Assembly (NCBI GenBank): GCA_030015575.1 | Contig: JASDDO010000016.1 | Location: 457,946,141 to 458,010,140 of the forward strand | Direction: 5' to 3' | Origin: Agapanthus africanus | Lineage: Eukaryota > Streptophyta > Magnoliopsida > Asparagales > Amaryllidaceae | Length of the DNA: 64,000 nucleotides | Shown here: positions 59,702-64,000 of the stretch, one piece after another | Layout: the number at the start of each line of letters is the position of its first letter | Position numbering within the stretch: the first letter of the stretch is position 1 | The notes under the pieces: model-generated | What the model saw: only the letters and a program-made list of their open reading frames with translations | What the model was told of the DNA's origin: nothing | The model's database searches: none | Made by a program: the position numbers and the translations under genes

Positions 59702-59755
59702 GGATTTGAACTCTGGTGGCTTGGTTCAGCAGTGCAAGGTATCACCAATGAGCCA
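59702..59755 (-). promoter_or_regulatory. tRNA-like A and B boxes (possible Pol III promoter)
   Basis: Minus strand TGGCTCATTGGT (59755-59744) resembles the tRNA A box and AGTTCAAATCC (59712-59702) the B box, about 31 bp apart, the normal type 2 spacing. It could be the head of an old tRNA-derived SINE captured by the LTR, or a coincidental match. Confidence 0.45.
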
Positions 59756-60287
59756 CAAGCTTCTTCTTGTAATTATGGAACTAATTAATTACTTATCTTG
59801 TGCTAGGGCAATAAATACCCCTTTATGGATTTTTGAAAAAATTTTGTAAAAAAAAAATTGTATAGGAAGAATTAGGTTGTTACAAATAAGGAGGAGGGGT
59901 TTGCTTATGATTAATGGTGAAATGAGGTGTTTGTATGTAAGTTAGCATAGAATGTTATATGCCAACCATGATAAGAATTATAACAATAAGTAAAAACCTT
60001 CATATCTAAAATCCAAATCCATATAGTATAAAAGATATGAAATGATAAATCTATCACTTAATTATTATTAGCTAAATGACAAATACAATGTCATATTAAA
60101 ATAATTAAAATATCATTTTCTTGATATCACCCACTTTATTCATAACCATCAAAATAATTATATTTTTTTTGGATATGATTCTGATACTCAATTTCATAAG
60201 CGATATCATTTTCGTAAACTTATCAATTTTATTATTTTTATAATAAAAATATAATTTAATATTATTAAATTTTTCCAAAATGTTACA

Positions 60288-62442
60288 ACTAGGTTTTAGC
60301 AAGCATCGAGTATACAATTTTAAAAAATCTAGAGTGCTAAGAAACACAAACCTAAAATCGGACTAGAGAATTAGAGTTTATTAAGCATGTAAACAACTTT
60401 ACACTAAGTGAATAGAGAATACAACCTTTATAGACCGGTCCTTCACTTCTAAAGCTCCGTGTAGTAGTCCCTTAGTTCCAAGTAGCGGTCCCCGAACTCT
60501 TCTTAGGCTCCATTAGGCGAAAAGAACAAGCTTGCTTAAGAATCTTCGAGGCCGAAGATGATCTACCTTAAGGAATCTCTAACTCAAGCTAGCTCTTCAC
60601 TAATTGAGGAATTAGTGAAGTAAACAACCCATGCTAAATGGCTAGATTGGTATAAATTGATGAAGTAGGAATTTTGCTTACTTTAGAATTATTTCTCTCT
60701 TTTTCTTTTTCACCTCACTCAAAATTAGAGAGCAAAGAAGGAGATGAAGAAGATGAAAAGTAATGAACCATTGGGTGAGAAAATATCTCCAATGATATTT
60801 GTAGAGACTTAACCATGGCTAAAGATAATGGTTGGGTTAATAAATATCTAGAGCAAAACAAAATTAGTGGACTAAGACAAGCCTTCTACATGCTTCCCAC
60901 AAGCATCATTAGCCATGCTAATTTCCACCTAATTTTGATTTTTCCCTTAATAATTAATCACCCAAATTATCTTTAGTTTGGTGTGAGTCTTATACACCCA
61001 TGTCAAATATATCATCTAGCATGACACAAAAGTAAATACATTAATATATATCTCATATATATTTATATGTATTTGTAGAAAAGAAATTCTTAAGTGAGCT
61101 AATATTAGTTAATATATATTAATATATCAAATATATAATTATATATTAAATTATTAAATCAACACTTGATTTAATAATCCGGCTATATCACATACAACCG
61201 ACTAATATCATTTATATGTATATCAAATATACATATAACAAATTATCGAATCAACACTTGATTCAATAATCTGGTTATATCATATATAAGCTATATCGCG
61301 AGATTAGAATACTGTATCACATACACGTATCAATCTCGGTCCCGCACATATCACATATGTACCCTACTTCGTTTCGCTTGAGTTAGGAAACCCCTGTGTA
61401 GGATTCTAAAGACTCGTCAATACGCCAGTGGTAGGTAATGATCATATCAGTCACCCACAAGCCGTCAGCGGTATTAGCTGGACGTAACGGCTATCCAGGT
61501 ATTGAGTGATCAGAAAATCAACAAGCAAGCTTGTCCAAACTCCCGTGAATCCAGTAAGTAACACTATCGTACAGTTCGGTCTCTTCGTCTGATATGTCGC
61601 ATATCGAGTCTGGGGGGGTAAACGTCAGACCCCAATAACTTGATAAGTCATACCGATATGAGGGTCATAACGGGTCGAGAAATTACTGATAACACTTATC
61701 AGTAAATCTCATCATCAGCCCTGGCCAGGGATTTCATGTTATACCCAATCGAGCACAGCGCAACATCAACTCCCAATACCGGGAGAGACGAAACCCTTCC
61801 TATCACTCATTGCCTCTATGTGACTCGGGATTGAACCCAAAATCCAACTGTTTGCATGCTCTCTTGAGCGTGGTAGGGAGAAAATCAAAGCATGGTGGGA
61901 ATCACACAAGACTCTATAACGATCTCGGGTCTACAGACTAACCTGTACCAGTGTCACCAGAGAACTGCTATATGACGATAGGAATAATACCATCTAGGAA
62001 TTATCGGCGAGTTCTGTTCAGTGTACCCATTCTCCAATGAGCACCTGTGTACAATCTTTGATGTCAAACACCAATGGTTGTGGGATCAACCATCGCCTCA
62101 TACAGGGTCAAGAAACGTACACACTAGTCTACTCTGGAATATCGATGCCCTGTCTTGATACTCTCTCGACTAGGAATAATTAAAAGATGAACTTGTGGAC
62201 TACCCTGGCCCCACTAGTATGATCTGCATCATAATCCTGGTAGCCAAGTACACATCCTAAGGGCTTTATCAACATGTAACGGAGAGACAGTATAATGATA
62301 CAACTGTACATGTTAAGATAAAGAGTAACCAGATAGCATACTATCATGCCGAGCAAAAATTCCTATCTATATATGTCCAAGCATCCATTATAATATACAA
62401 TCATGTACAATAATGACCTCTAGGTCATACATATAACTAACA
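60288..62442 (-). mobile_element. Copia LTR C2, main part
   Basis: Minus strand starts TGTTAGTTATATGTATGACC at 62442; joins 32865 after removal of the 27-kb insertion. Total about 2.2 kb, aligned with C1 throughout. Confidence 0.9.
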
Positions 62443-62453
62443 ATCTTCCACTT
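62443..62453 (-). other. Copia polypurine tract before LTR C2
   Basis: Minus strand AAGTGGAAGAT directly before TGTTAG; a standard copia PPT, so C2 is the 3' LTR of the pol body at 62457-62893. Confidence 0.85.
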
Positions 62454-62456
62454 GCA

Positions 62457-62893
62457 CTAAGACCAGTTGTTGTAGTATCTCATACTCAACATCCCAAAAA
62501 TTTTATCAAATTGTATCTGTGGAATGACCTTCGTGAGTGGATCCGTCGTGTTATTCTTCGTGTCAACTCTCCTGGCATCGATCTCCCGGAGATCAACCAT
62601 CTCCCTGATCAGGTGATACCGCCTAAGAATATGTCTGGATCACTGATGGGACCGGGGTTCTTAGGCCAAAACCACAGCTCCATTGTTATCACAACACACA
62701 AGTATTGGATGCTTAATGGTAGGAACCTCACCAAGTTCATCTCATGAACTTGTTCATCCAGACAGCCTCTTTGGCAGCACCGTTGGTAGCGATATATTCA
62801 GCCTTCATCGTCGAGTTTGTTACGGTATATAGATTAGAACTTTTCCAACATACCGTCCCTCCACTGAGGGTAAAGACAAAACCCAGGTTTGGG
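62457..62893 (-). pseudogene. Ty1-copia RNase H, C-terminal end of pol
   Basis: The minus strand reads GFVFTLSGGTVCWKSSN, then NSTMKAEYIATNGAAKEAVWMNKF, GEVPTIKHPILVCCDNNGAVVLA, EPRSHQ, SRHILRRYHLIREMV, TTDPLTKVIPQIQFDK and a natural stop (62459-62457). These are the copia RNase H signatures in the right order. In-frame stops after MNKFMR, VVLA and RSHQ make it dead. It is truncated at 62893, where GGGTTT-rich DNA begins; the rest of pol is absent. Confidence 0.92.
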
Positions 62894-64000
62894 GTGGGTC
62901 GGGTTTGGGGTTTGGGGTGAAGGAAGAGGAGAAATAGGGGGGACTCGGGAAAGAAATGAAGAAGAAGAGAAGAAGAAAGAGAGGGAGTGGGTCGGGTTTA
63001 GGGTTTGAGGTTTGGGTCAGGTTTGGATCAGGGGTAAGGGCTAGGAAAAATAAAGGGTTAGGGTTGAGGTTTAAGGTTTAGTTATTAGGGTTTTAAATAG
63101 AATTAGAAAAATAGAAAAACATAGGGAAAAATTATTATCAAAATATGGATAGCAGGATAGCATACAAAATACTGTGTTTAGAATCTTAATAGGATTTAGG
63201 GTTTAAGAAGAATTAGAAAAATACAAAGTTTAGGGTTCATGGTTTCTGGTCTGGAAAAATAAGAAAAGGATTTTGAATTAATTTGTCAGGAAAAATAGGT
63301 AGAGGAATTAGAAAATAAGTAAAATAAATAATGAGTTGGGAAAACATTTGAGAAGGAAAATTAGGAAATACATATAGAAATCAACTTAAGAAACTTAAAT
63401 GAATTTAGTATTGAAAGTAATATGGAAAATACAAATCGATGATACCGGTTATTACAGTATCGATTGAGAGGAGACGGAGAAGATGAAGGAGGAGGGGGGA
63501 GAATAGGCATCCAATACAATAGAGGAGGTGTGAGGGAAAAGATAGGGAAAAAGGGAAGGCAAGGGAAAAAGGAGAAAAAGAAAAAGAGGCGGCCGCTAAA
63601 TAAAGAATATAAAAAAGGAAGATGGGAGTTAAAAGGAGGAGAGATGCCAGACCATTGCTTAATAATAAGAATAATTTTGTCCTTAGAAAAGCCAAAACCA
63701 ACTTTCTGCACGAAATGTTGACATAAGGTGTTTTTTGACTAGATATCGAATGTTAGCTTCATGTCCATATATAAGTTATGTTTCTTTATTTCTATCTTCA
63801 TTTACAAATAATAATGTCCAATTGCTGATAATTTTGGGAGTAATTATCAATAAAACATTCGTATTTTCCTGAATAATTTTTTCTTGGGCTTTTTAACGTT
63901 TTAAAAAAAAATCTCCAGTGCGCATCAATTTATGCAATATAAATTATAAAATGGTACAAATTATTAAAATTAAAAAATTTAGTGGCATAATAATACTAAT
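62894..64000. other. GA- and GGGTTT-rich unclassified sequence
   Basis: 62894-63260 has many TTTAGGG/GGGTTT-like words (for example GGGTTTAGGGTTTGAGG), not in clean tandem order. 63460-63600 is strongly purine-rich with a GCGGCCGC site. No LTR terminus or gene recognised; it may be the CT-rich part of another LTR in minus orientation. Confidence 0.5.

Larger units (their letters stand above)
56965..59884 (-). mobile_element. Solo Ty3-type LTR, 2.9 kb
   Basis: Minus strand begins TGTAACAACCTAATTC and ends GAAGCGGGGCGTGACA, the same termini as LTRs A and B although the body differs. It is bounded by TSD AATAA with an empty site in the sister LTR. Contains tRNA-like A/B boxes near its start, a TATA box at 59320-59327, and no gene. 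The G-rich block 58555-58650 and the ACATTGTA repeats near 57840-57910 are its other features. Confidence 0.92.
32866..60287 (-). mobile_element. Complete non-autonomous Ty3-type LTR element with nested insertions (whole span)
   Basis: Minus-strand element. 5' LTR 60287-46680, primer site 46675-46664, internal domain 46679-44015, polypurine tract 44029-44015, 3' LTR 44014-32866. LTR starts are TGTAACATTTTGG, ends GGGTCGTGACA (GGATCGTGACA in the 3' copy). After subtracting insertions both LTRs are about 4.2 kb. Flanked by TSD ACTAG. The 2.7-kb internal domain lacks recognisable gag-pol. Three further elements sit in its two LTRs. PBS type and termini resemble Tekay/Del chromoviruses (inference). 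Confidence 0.9.
46680..60287 (-). mobile_element. 5' LTR of element 32866-60287 (contains two insertions)
   Basis: Aligns with the 3' LTR: 46680-47925 against 32866-33024 plus 39958-41047; 54898-56964 against 41551-43620; 59885-60287 against 43616-44014. About 505 bp present at 41046-41550 are missing here, replaced by 47926-54897. Confidence 0.9.

Overview
The window is plant nuclear DNA (long LTRs, initiator-Met tRNA primer sites, Ty1-copia and Ty3-type signatures, plant G-box motifs) from a repeat-saturated region of a large genome. I see no intact host gene, rRNA, tRNA gene or CRISPR. Almost all of it resolves into nested LTR retrotransposons, most with readable 5-bp target-site duplications (TSDs) and several confirmed by an 'empty site' in a second copy inside the same window. 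The species cannot be named from sequence alone. Layout: the oldest layer is a minus-strand Ty1-copia unit (C), reading from 62893 down to 4283: RNase H end (62457-62893), polypurine tract, LTR C2 (60288-62442 plus 32841-32865), primer site 32826-32837, a non-coding internal block (30157-32825), LTR C1 (28379-30156 plus 23523-23948), then a protease-integrase body (22288-23250, 4283-4616). Left side: LTR fragment A (1-4282) and LTR B (4617-22287, TSD TCAGC) are long Ty3-type LTRs inserted in the C1 integrase/RT region. B holds a truncated minus-strand copia D (6300-21885). D's LTR is split by a 10.6-kb chain of four LTRs (8347-18986, TSD AGGTC) joined by three identical-length 43-bp linkers that contain only a primer site and a polypurine tract. 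LTR C1 is split by a solo LTR (23949-28378). Right side: LTR C2 is split by a 27.4-kb minus-strand Ty3-type element (32866-60287, TSD ACTAG; PBS 46664-46675, PPT 44015-44029). Its 3' LTR contains a complete non-autonomous LTR element (33025-39952, TSD AAAAT). Its 5' LTR contains a truncated relative (47926-54897, with about 500 bp of host LTR deleted) and a minus-strand solo LTR (56965-59884, TSD AATAA) that carries tRNA-like A and B boxes. 62894-64000 is unclassified GA/GGGTTT-rich sequence. Most unusual: (1) the four-LTR chain with 43-bp internal domains, bounded by one perfect TSD; (2) three LTR families that are packed with short inverted repeats, in which loops or linkers stay constant while the paired arms change together; (3) large CACGTG (G-box) arrays in those LTRs; (4) arrays of about 36-bp hairpin units in two non-autonomous elements; (5) a triplet of hairpins with a constant 19-nt loop. 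Coding content is decayed copia pol plus long stop-free ORFs created by tandem repeats whose period is a multiple of three.
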